The position numbers were made by a program, and so were the translations under genes. Below are positions 1 through 5,107 of a DNA stretch of 7,329 nt, one piece after another (the stretch's first letter is position 1; each line of letters opens with the position of its first letter). The notes beneath the pieces are model-generated. The model was not told the origin of the DNA, did no database searches, and saw nothing but the letters and a program-made list of their open reading frames with translations. Source of the DNA: CALLQB01 sp036479275. Its GTDB lineage: Bacteria; Actinomycetota; Acidimicrobiia; Acidimicrobiales; SHLQ01. The DNA is taken from assembly GCA_965524675.1 (NCBI GenBank), contig CBERPN010000229.1, forward strand, positions 1-7,329. Reading direction: 5' to 3'.

Positions 1-7
1 GGCTACG

Positions 8-220
8 GTGTCGCCCATGTCTCTTGCTCATGATGCAGCTGATCTGGCGTCGGTTCGTACCGGAATCGAAGACCTGTCCGGTCGGGTTCTAGCGGTGGCC
101 GACGGATATGCGAGCGGCCCTGACGAAGATCTCGCAAGCCGACTTTACGAAGTCGAACGCAACCTCTTGGCGGCAGCTCGACGTCTTGGCGGGATTCTCA
201 AAGAGCTCGATGTTCGGTAA
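8..220 (+). CDS. Small helical hypothetical protein
   Basis: I do not recognise this protein. The frame starts with GTG at 8 (70 residues) or ATG at 17 (67 residues) and stops at TAA 218-220. It stays open to the left edge of the window, so the true start may lie outside. The product is acidic overall and rich in Ala, Leu, Asp, Glu and Arg. It looks like two amphipathic helices: one around residues 5-30, then a Gly-Pro-Asp turn, then a helix around residues 35-65 with heptad-like Leu/Val spacing. This suggests a small helical-hairpin or dimerising protein. There is no signal peptide, membrane segment or Cys/His metal motif. No Shine-Dalgarno sequence is visible before either start. Codon use resembles the neighbouring genes, which supports real coding, but the short length leaves doubt. 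Confidence 0.55.
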   Translation: MSPMSLAHDAADLASVRTGIEDLSGRVLAVADGYASGPDEDLASRLYEVERNLLAAARRLGGILKELDVR

Positions 221-246
221 GGGCGCAGTTGTTGCCACCGCAAGCC

Positions 247-281
247 AAAAACGGAACCGGCGCCCCGAAGGGCGCCGGTTC
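247..281 (-). terminator. Intrinsic terminator, 12-bp stem with U5 tract
   Basis: Positions 254-265 and 270-281 are perfect reverse complements (12 bp, mostly GC) around a four-base loop at 266-269. On the minus strand the stem is followed after two bases by TTTTT (complement of 247-251). On the plus strand it is followed by GC-rich sequence without T's, so it is oriented to stop minus-strand transcription, that is the candidate small RNA and any read-through from nth. Confidence 0.8.
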
Positions 282-347
282 GGCGACACCGGGCGGCGGA
301 TCCCTGTGTCGCTCTTGTACACCAGGTGGCGGAAACCTGGCGTGAGC
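247..347 (-). ncRNA. Candidate small RNA: twin UCCGCC-loop hairpins plus terminator
   Basis: Read on the minus strand, three hairpins follow each other almost without spacers. Hairpin 1 (343-319) has a 9-bp stem with one G-U wobble and the loop UUCCGCC. Hairpin 2 (312-283) has a 7-bp stem GCGACAC/GUGUCGC, one A-G mismatch, then GGG/CCC, closed by the loop AUCCGCCG. Hairpin 3 (281-254) is the terminator, followed by U5. Two features favour the minus strand: the hairpin 1 wobble becomes an A-C mismatch on the plus strand, and the U-tract exists only on the minus strand. An extended -10-like TGCTATCCT sits just upstream, placing the 5' end near 347. The expected RNA is about 100 nt. Two C-rich loops followed by a terminator recall the actinobacterial 6C RNA, but the six-C loops are absent. 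No protein frame here looks real. Its function is unknown. Confidence 0.6.
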
Positions 348-352
348 AGACG

Positions 353-383
353 AGGATAGCACGCACGATCCGGCTTCACGCAA
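353..383 (-). promoter_or_regulatory. Candidate extended -10 promoter for the small RNA
   Basis: On the minus strand TATCCT (358-353) is preceded by TGC, giving the extended -10 form TGnTAnnnT. A TTGCGT element (383-378) lies 19 bp upstream, longer than the ideal 17, so any -35 contribution is doubtful. Transcription would start near 347-345, immediately before the first hairpin. The agreement between this predicted start and the hairpin block is the main support. Confidence 0.4.
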
Positions 384-413
384 CCCCTGCACGCCTAAAG
401 TACGTACAAAACC

Positions 414-427
414 TGAAAGCGTTTTCA
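414..427. promoter_or_regulatory. LacI-family-like operator palindrome
   Basis: TGAAAGCGTTTTCA is a 14-bp palindrome with one mismatched pair and a central CG. This is the general form of LacI/GalR-family operators, including the cre sites bound by CcpA in Firmicutes. It lies in an AT-richer patch (about 396-445) between the nth stop and the small-RNA promoter. On the minus strand it overlaps a TTGAAA -35-like hexamer (429-424). No LacI-type regulator is encoded in this window, and a single 14-mer can arise by chance, so this is a candidate only. Confidence 0.3.
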
Positions 428-511
428 ACCATAAGTTTACTTGAGCTCTGATGCCCTCGGTCGGAACACCTGACGGACCTAGTGGTGCTGAGTCCGCGGG
501 ATTCGTCCGAG

Positions 512-1165
512 CTACTTGACGTGCTCGGCATTTCCGACCGAGGGGCACCAGTCGTTGAGCATGCAACCATCGCAATCGGGCTTCTTGGCAAAGCAGATGC
601 GCCGACCGTGCAGGATCAGTCGGAGCGCGAAGTCGCCCCGCTCTGCCAAGGGCACCATTGGGTTCAATGCTCGCTCGATCTTGACCGGGTCGGTTTCGTC
701 GGTGAGCTCAAGACGCCGAGCTAGGCGACCCACGTGGGTATCTACAGGCAAACCCGGCAGCCCCAACACGACACAGCGAATCAGGTTGGCCGTCTTGCGC
801 CCAACCCCAGGCAGGCTTGTGAGATCGCCGACATCGCTCGGGACCTCGCCGTCAAAATTCGCCACCAGCATTTGGGCCATCGCCACGATGTTCTTCGCCT
901 TCGACACGTAAAAGCCGGTCGAGCGAACGATCTCCTCAACATCGGCTAGCGATGCGGAAGCCAAAGCCTCTGGAGTGGGGTACGCGGCGAACAGCACTGG
1001 GCTAACCAGATTGATTCGTTTGTCAGTCGACTGCGCCGACAGAATCGTCGCCGTCAACAATTCATATGCATTGCGGTGATCAAGTTCGCAGATCGCCTCG
1101 TAGTGCTCGGCGAGTATCTGGTGAGCGCGTTTAGCCCGCCCATTCGCGGTTCTTGGTCGTGCCAT
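512..1165 (-). CDS. nth: Endonuclease III (DNA glycosylase/AP lyase)
   Basis: Base-excision repair enzyme that removes oxidised pyrimidines and cleaves the abasic site by a Schiff-base lyase reaction in the cytoplasm. With the ATG at 1165 it has 217 residues, close to the usual 210-220. The helix-hairpin-helix LPGVGRKTAN (118-127) holds the catalytic Lys124, and VDTHVGRLARR (from 141) holds the catalytic Asp142. A complete [4Fe-4S] set in CX6CX2CX5C spacing follows (C191, C198, C201, C207). The frame opens 27 codons further upstream, but those residues are not typical of the family. The ATG at 1165 is also 7 nt below a TANNNT hexamer, which suggests a leaderless message. It is divergent from mshD, with 60 bp between the starts. 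The C-terminus is short and complete, with all key residues intact. Confidence 0.97.
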   Translation of the reverse strand: MARPRTANGRAKRAHQILAEHYEAICELDHRNAYELLTATILSAQSTDKRINLVSPVLFAAYPTPEALASASLADVEEIVRSTGFYVSKAKNIVAMAQMLVANFDGEVPSDVGDLTSLPGVGRKTANLIRCVVLGLPGLPVDTHVGRLARRLELTDETDPVKIERALNPMVPLAERGDFALRLILHGRRICFAKKPDCDGCMLNDWCPSVGNAEHVK

Positions 1166-1172
1166 TCGATCG

Positions 1173-1178
1173 AACGTA
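1173..1178 (-). promoter_or_regulatory. Candidate -10 element for a leaderless nth mRNA
   Basis: On the minus strand TACGTT (1178-1173) fits TANNNT and lies 7 nt before the nth ATG at 1165, placing transcription start at or within a base or two of the start codon. No Shine-Dalgarno sequence and no clear -35 are visible. Leaderless genes with this arrangement are common in actinobacteria. Confidence 0.45.
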
Positions 1179-1202
1179 GCAGCCACCGCTCGCTGCTGGC
1201 TG
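1178..1202. repeat. Inverted repeat between divergent nth and mshD
   Basis: AGCAGC at 1178-1183 pairs with GCTGCT at 1192-1197, and overlapping CAGCCA at 1180-1185 pairs with TGGCTG at 1197-1202. The two alternative pairings share the same core between the two start sites. It could be a regulator-binding palindrome or chance in GC-rich DNA. The arms are only 6 bp, so confidence is low. Confidence 0.25.
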
Positions 1203-1213
1203 AAGTTGGGTAT

Positions 1214-1219
1214 TACGAT
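1214..1219 (+). promoter_or_regulatory. Candidate -10 element for a leaderless mshD mRNA
   Basis: TACGAT (1214-1219) fits TANNNT and is 6 nt before GTG 1226, so transcription would begin at or next to the start codon. There is no Shine-Dalgarno sequence before that GTG. The element supports GTG 1226 as the mshD start over upstream GTG codons that lie inside nth. Confidence 0.45.
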
Positions 1220-1225
1220 CAAGCT

Positions 1226-1933
1226 GTGACCGATCCCGAAAATCACATTCAGGCCACCCGTAACGGCTGGCTAGTCGATTGCGACATCGATCGGCACGAT
1301 CCCGCCGCGGTCGCGACCGCTCTCAACCTGGCGTCAGCCACCATCGCCGCAAAGGGCGGAGGACGCGCCGAATTCTGGATCTACTCGGTAACCGAAAGTG
1401 ACGACGCTGGCCCAGAACAAGCCGGGTTCAAGCCATACCGCGACCTGTTTCAGCTGCGGATGCCCCTACCGGCGGCTGCGAGCACGCTGAGCACACGGCC
1501 GTTTAGCTCGGCCGACTCGGCGGCGTTTCTTGAGGTCAACAACCGCGCTTTTGCCTGGCACCCAGAGCAGGGCGGAATGACCCAGCGCGACCTCGATGCC
1601 AAACGGGGCGAAGACTGGTTCGACCCGTCGGGATTCCTGCTCTATGAAGTCGCTGATCAGCTCGCTGGATTCTGTTGGACGAGAGTTCACCACGACGAAG
1701 ATCCATCGGTCGGCGAGATCTATGCCATAGCGATCGATCCAGCATTTCATGGCCAAGGCCTCGGGGCGCCGATGACGCTAGCCGGACTCGATCAGCTCTT
1801 CACCGCAGGCCTAGAGGTTGCGATGCTGTACGTCGAGTCTGACAACGCTGCCGCCAACGCCACCTACGAGCGCATTGGTTTCAAGCGTCACATGATCAAT
1901 CGTGCCTATCAGCGAGAAATTGCAGCGGTCTAA
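1226..1933 (+). CDS. mshD: Mycothiol synthase (N-acetyltransferase, GNAT)
   Basis: Last step of mycothiol synthesis: transfers acetyl from acetyl-CoA to the cysteine amino group of Cys-GlcN-Ins, in the cytoplasm. From GTG 1226 it has 235 residues. The C-terminal catalytic GNAT domain (about 88-235) carries the MshD signature NNRAFAWHPEQGG (105-117), WFDPSGFLL (131-139), an acetyl-CoA loop HGQGLG (175-180) and LYVESDNAAA...YERIGF (201-219). The N-terminal degenerate GNAT domain is short: about 85 residues against roughly 140 in the 300-315 residue mycobacterial-type enzymes. GTG at 1226 is the only in-frame start that does not overlap nth. GTG codons at 1121 or earlier would lengthen the protein but lie inside the nth gene. 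It is followed after 2 bp by rlmN and heads the plus-strand run. Function is well supported; the exact start is less certain. Confidence 0.9.
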   Translation: MTDPENHIQATRNGWLVDCDIDRHDPAAVATALNLASATIAAKGGGRAEFWIYSVTESDDAGPEQAGFKPYRDLFQLRMPLPAAASTLSTRPFSSADSAAFLEVNNRAFAWHPEQGGMTQRDLDAKRGEDWFDPSGFLLYEVADQLAGFCWTRVHHDEDPSVGEIYAIAIDPAFHGQGLGAPMTLAGLDQLFTAGLEVAMLYVESDNAAANATYERIGFKRHMINRAYQREIAAV

Positions 1934-1935
1934 CC

Positions 1936-3021
1936 ATGACCACCGCACACACCGCCCAGGTCTCACTCTATGACCTGACACGCTCTGAAATGTCCGAACA
2001 CCTCAACCAGGGTGCCAAGGTTCCGGGGTATCGGGTCGACCAGATCTGGCAAGGCTTGTACGACGAGGGCCTCGCCATTTCCGAGATAACCACTCTTCCG
2101 GCGGCCCTAAGAGAGACGCTTGCGACCGACCTGCCAACAGCGCTCACCACCGCCGAGGAATCGGTGAGCAAAGACGGTCAAACCATCAAATGGCTGTGGA
2201 AGCTAAACGACGGGGCGGCCATCGAGACTGTCCTCATGCACTACCGCGACCGCTCGACGGTCTGCATCAGCACTCAGGCGGGCTGTGCGATGGCCTGCGG
2301 ATTCTGCGCCACCGGGCAAGCGGGTTTCGACCGGCAATTGACCGTGGGCGAGATCGTCGAACAGGTGGTAATGGCTCGGCGCGCTTCGGGTGACCGACGG
2401 GTGTCGAATGTTGTGTTTATGGGAATGGGCGAGCCAATGGCGAACTACGGTGCCACCTGGGCAGCGGCCGAGCGGCTGCATGGCGACTTCGGATTATCGG
2501 CGCGACATCTCACCATCTCAACCGTCGGCGTAATTCCAGGAATTCGCAGATTGGCCGAAGAGTCGCTGCCGGTGAACCTTGCGGTCAGTCTTCACGCCGC
2601 CAACGACACGCTGCGCGACGAAATGGTCCCGATCAACAAGCGCTACCCGATCAGCGACCTCATGAGCGCCTGTCATGACTACTTCGACGCAAAAGGACGC
2701 CGCGTCTCCTTTGAATGGGCTCTGATCGACGGCGTGAACGATCGCCCGAGCGATGCACACGAACTGGCAGCGCTGGCTAGCCCGCTGCGTGCCCACGTGA
2801 ATCTGATCCCACTCAACCCAACCCCCGGCTACCTCACCAGAGGGACGCCACCCGATCGGGTTCGCAGCTTCGCCGACGAGCTAACTTCGCTGGGAGTCAA
2901 CGCAACCGTGCGACGAAACCGCGGTACCGATATCGACGCTGCTTGTGGGCAGTTGCGAGCCAACTCAGAGGCGGCGGCCAAGCCGGCTGCTTCTAGGGTC
3001 GCGGCTCCGGTGAAGCGGTGA
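1936..3021 (+). CDS. rlmN: Dual-specificity rRNA/tRNA (adenine-C2) methyltransferase
   Basis: Radical-SAM enzyme that methylates C2 of A2503 in 23S rRNA and of A37 in some tRNAs. It has 361 residues, normal for the family. The N-terminal helical RNA-binding part is about residues 8-75. The radical-SAM [4Fe-4S] motif is GCAMACGFC (C117, C121, C124), the SAM-binding GMGEP follows, and then SLHAANDTLRDEMVPINKRYP. Both mechanistic cysteines are present: C110 in TVCIS (equivalent to E. coli C118) and C337 in DAACGQL (equivalent to the methyl-carrying C355). An Ala/Lys/Arg-rich tail of about 20 residues follows. The ATG lies 2 bp after the mshD stop, and the stop overlaps the menG start as GTGA, so it is very likely translated from a shared mRNA. 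The VRRNRGTDIDAACGQL tail marks it as RlmN; the related Cfr resistance enzyme is distinguished only by finer features, and the housekeeping setting argues for RlmN. Confidence 0.97.
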   Translation: MTTAHTAQVSLYDLTRSEMSEHLNQGAKVPGYRVDQIWQGLYDEGLAISEITTLPAALRETLATDLPTALTTAEESVSKDGQTIKWLWKLNDGAAIETVLMHYRDRSTVCISTQAGCAMACGFCATGQAGFDRQLTVGEIVEQVVMARRASGDRRVSNVVFMGMGEPMANYGATWAAAERLHGDFGLSARHLTISTVGVIPGIRRLAEESLPVNLAVSLHAANDTLRDEMVPINKRYPISDLMSACHDYFDAKGRRVSFEWALIDGVNDRPSDAHELAALASPLRAHVNLIPLNPTPGYLTRGTPPDRVRSFADELTSLGVNATVRRNRGTDIDAACGQLRANSEAAAKPAASRVAAPVKR

Positions 3022-3743
3022 CTCAAAGCCACCCAACAGCGCAGCACTCGATGCCCGAAGGCGATGTTTTGCCTCAGGGCGAGCAGAAAGTTCAGGCGGT
3101 GCAGTCAATGTTTGACGCAATCGCACCTCGCTACGACATGGTCAACCGGATCATGACCTTTCGCCTCGATGTTCGCTGGCGAAAGCGAACGGTCGCCGAG
3201 CTAGCGCTTGCGCCCGGATCGCTGGTAATCGACTTGGCCTGTGGAACCGGAGACTTTTGTCGCGACCTTCAAGCCGGCGGACTTCACCCGCTGGGCTTCG
3301 ATCTGTCGTGGGGCATGCTCGCAAACGCCCGAACCACAGCGCAGCTCGCCCAGGGAGACGCACTGCAGCTACCACTAACCGACTCCTCGGTCGACGGTGC
3401 GACATGCGGTTTTGCACTCCGCAACTTTGTCGAGCTAGCGCCCTTCTTCGTCGAGTTAGCGAGAGTGGTTCGGCCCGGCGGGCGGATTGCCTTGCTCGAT
3501 GTCGCCGAGCCGCCAAACCCTGTGCTGAAGGCCGGTTACTCGGTCTACTTCGGCAAGATCGTACCCAAAGTGGGCGGGCTGCTGTCGGACAAGGCGGCAT
3601 ACTCCTATCTGCCGAGATCGCTCGCCTACCTGCCCGACCCCGACGAGATGATGGCGAGTGTTCGCGACGCTGGCTTCGCCGATGCCCAGCGAACGCTGCT
3701 GTCGGGAGGACTCACACAACTAATCGTCGGGACCCGAACTTGA
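3018..3743 (+). CDS. menG: Demethylmenaquinone methyltransferase
   Basis: SAM-dependent C-methylation of demethylmenaquinone to menaquinone, the last step of the pathway, at the membrane surface. It has 241 residues, normal for MenG/UbiE. Family marks in order: MFDAIAPRYDMVNRIMTF (31-48), SAM motif I VIDLACGTGDF (70-80), FDLSWGML (94-101), ALRNF (133-137), RVVRPGGRIALLDVAEP (149-165) and the UbiE-specific block from FGKIVPKVGGLLS (178-190) to YSYLPRSL (195-202). The first 25 residues are variable. It starts with GTG overlapping the rlmN stop, and its TGA overlaps the next gene's start, so it is probably translationally coupled on both sides. In a ubiquinone-free actinobacterium the MenG role is expected, and MenA on the opposite strand nearby supports it. 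Confidence 0.93.
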   Translation: MTQSHPTAQHSMPEGDVLPQGEQKVQAVQSMFDAIAPRYDMVNRIMTFRLDVRWRKRTVAELALAPGSLVIDLACGTGDFCRDLQAGGLHPLGFDLSWGMLANARTTAQLAQGDALQLPLTDSSVDGATCGFALRNFVELAPFFVELARVVRPGGRIALLDVAEPPNPVLKAGYSVYFGKIVPKVGGLLSDKAAYSYLPRSLAYLPDPDEMMASVRDAGFADAQRTLLSGGLTQLIVGTRT

Positions 3744-4216
3744 GTTCTCGGCGAGCAATTATCACTATCGATGATTTTGAAGTGTTTTGTCGACGATCGT
3801 TTTCGCGAGTACTCGCCGCGATTGATGAGCTCGGAGACGATCTGGTCAACGAAACGCCGGGCCTAATCGAGGCCAACTCACCCTTTGTCATCGTTACCCA
3901 CACCGTTGGCGCATGCGAGTGGTGGGTAGGCCATGTCATTCTCGGTGAGCCGAGCAATAGAGTGCGCGACGATGAGTTCGCCGCTAGCGGATCGGTCGAC
4001 GATCTGCATCGAATCGTCGGCGATTGGCTCGCCTCTCTCAAACAACGCAAGTCTCGTATCGCACAAGCCACAGAACTTGTAGGTTCGCCGCGGACTCAGC
4101 TCCCGCTCGAAGGCGAGTGGACCGTCGGAGCGGTGCTGTTACACGTCTATGAAGAGTTGGCCCAGCATCTTGGCCATCTCGAAATAACCGCCGACCTGCT
4201 AACTGGAAAGCGCTAG
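3740..4216 (+). CDS. DinB/DUF664-family protein, probable mycothiol-dependent transferase
   Basis: A 158-residue four-helix-bundle protein of the DinB/YfiT superfamily. His54 in helix 2 (THTVGACEWWVGH) and His143/His146 in the last helix (HVYEELAQHLGH) match the usual metal triad, and the GEWTVGAVLLHVYEE.AQH.GH ending is typical of actinobacterial DUF664-type members. Some of these bind zinc and use mycothiol as cofactor in S-transferase or isomerase reactions. The start chosen is TTG 3740, which overlaps the menG TGA (TTGA); no in-frame ATG or GTG exists near the N-terminus. It is the last gene of the run opened by mshD, which makes a mycothiol-linked role attractive but unproven. The 3' end overlaps the convergent menA by 18 bp. 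The substrate cannot be read from the sequence, and other DinB activities remain possible. Confidence 0.8.
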   Translation: MSSRRAIITIDDFEVFCRRSFSRVLAAIDELGDDLVNETPGLIEANSPFVIVTHTVGACEWWVGHVILGEPSNRVRDDEFAASGSVDDLHRIVGDWLASLKQRKSRIAQATELVGSPRTQLPLEGEWTVGAVLLHVYEELAQHLGHLEITADLLTGKR

Positions 4217-5065
4217 GCCAAGCGCGAGGGCAAGACCGAGCACCAGTTCCATCTGGCCGGTCGCTCCCAGCACCGCGATGAGCTCACTCCCTTTTGCTTC
4301 GGCCATGACCGGCTTGGCTGCCCTAACCGCCAGCGGCACGGCGACCACGGCGGCGACCGCGCCGATTCGAAACGCCGCCAGCGGTAGCAGTAACACAAAG
4401 CTGGCCACGATGAGCATCATGTACAGGAAGCGGGTTCGCATGTCGCCAATCCGGACAGCCAACGTGCGCTTTCCCGAGGCGGTATCGCCGGGAATATCGC
4501 GAAGGTTGTTGATGACCAGCAGTGAGGTCACAGGCAAACCGACTACAACCGCAGCGAGCACCGAAGTCCCGCTGATCGATTCGGTGTGAACGTAAGTCGA
4601 TCCAATAGTGGCCACCAAGCCGAAAAAGACGAACACAAAGACCTCACCGAGCCCAGCGTATCCGTAGGGTCGAGGGCCGCCGGTATAGAACCATCCGGCA
4701 GCGATCGACAGTGCTCCAACCACGAAAAGCTCTGGGCCGACGGCCAAGGCGACAAAGAACCCAACGACCCCTGCAACACCAAAGCAAAGCATCGCAGCCC
4801 GCTTCACCTGGGCGGGTGTTGCTAGGCCACCGCCCACCAGGCGAGGCGGACCGACGCGCTGCTCGCCATCGGTGCCGCGAACGCCATCGCTGTAGTCGTT
4901 CGCGAAGTTGGTTCCGACCTGAAGCGCACCCGCCACAACCAAGGCTGCACCAGCGCGCCACCAGATGATCCCGGTTGTTCCCACCGCCGCAGCAGTCCCA
5001 ACCGCGACCGGCACTATGGCCGCCGGCAGGGTGCGCGGTCGAGCCCCCAGCAGCCAGCGATTCAT
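4199..5065 (-). CDS. menA: 1,4-dihydroxy-2-naphthoate polyprenyltransferase
   Basis: Integral-membrane UbiA-superfamily prenyltransferase that joins a polyprenyl chain to 1,4-dihydroxy-2-naphthoate, giving demethylmenaquinone, the substrate of MenG. It has 288 residues from ATG 5065, normal for MenA. It opens with the MenA-like ARPRTLPAAIVPV (8-20). The first Asp-rich Mg-diphosphate site is NDYSDGVRGTD (56-66), followed by RLVGGGL (75-81). The second site is NNLRDIPGDTASGKRTLAVR (186-205). About eight or nine hydrophobic segments can be counted between and after these sites. The gene is last in the minus-strand run, 42 bp after the sulfotransferase stop with no terminator visible in the gap. 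Its last 18 bp overlap the DinB gene, so the two opposing transcripts must share sequence. Confidence 0.95.
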   Translation of the reverse strand: MNRWLLGARPRTLPAAIVPVAVGTAAAVGTTGIIWWRAGAALVVAGALQVGTNFANDYSDGVRGTDGEQRVGPPRLVGGGLATPAQVKRAAMLCFGVAGVVGFFVALAVGPELFVVGALSIAAGWFYTGGPRPYGYAGLGEVFVFVFFGLVATIGSTYVHTESISGTSVLAAVVVGLPVTSLLVINNLRDIPGDTASGKRTLAVRIGDMRTRFLYMMLIVASFVLLLPLAAFRIGAVAAVVAVPLAVRAAKPVMAEAKGSELIAVLGATGQMELVLGLALALGLALSS

Positions 5066-5107
5066 TGAATTGCAGCTTTTGCAGGGTGTGCCGGCGACAT
5101 GGCGCAG

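Noticed and set aside
270..290. GCCGGTTCGGCG resembling a tRNA T-arm
   Set aside because: The bases are part of the perfect 12-bp terminator stem, and no anticodon or acceptor arms can be built around them.
300..360. Plus-strand resemblance to bacterial 4.5S/SRP RNA (CCAGGT...GGAA...GAGCAG)
   Set aside because: The loop is not closed by the conserved SRP apical stem; CCAGGT and ACCTGG pair directly with each other, the first stem has an A-C mismatch on this strand, and the terminator faces the other way.
198..575. 125-codon minus-strand open frame over the nth end and the intergenic region
   Set aside because: It crosses all three hairpins and the end of nth in another frame, with Arg/Pro-rich composition typical of GC-rich shadow frames.
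1076..1225. Longer mshD start at GTG 1076
   Set aside because: It would overlap nth by 90 bp on the opposite strand, and the extra residues do not look like an MshD N-terminus; GTG 1226 has a well-placed -10-like element.
1355..3486. GGCGGA sites in mshD and menG (1355, 1571, 3276, 3481) as targets of the UCCGCC loops
   Set aside because: The hexamer is common in GC-rich coding sequence and none of these sits at a ribosome-binding site, so no specific target can be claimed.
3257..3739. Long upstream extension of the DinB frame through menG (total 319 codons)
   Set aside because: This part is out of frame within menG, very rich in Arg and Ser, and has no resemblance to a domain; family similarity begins only after 3740.
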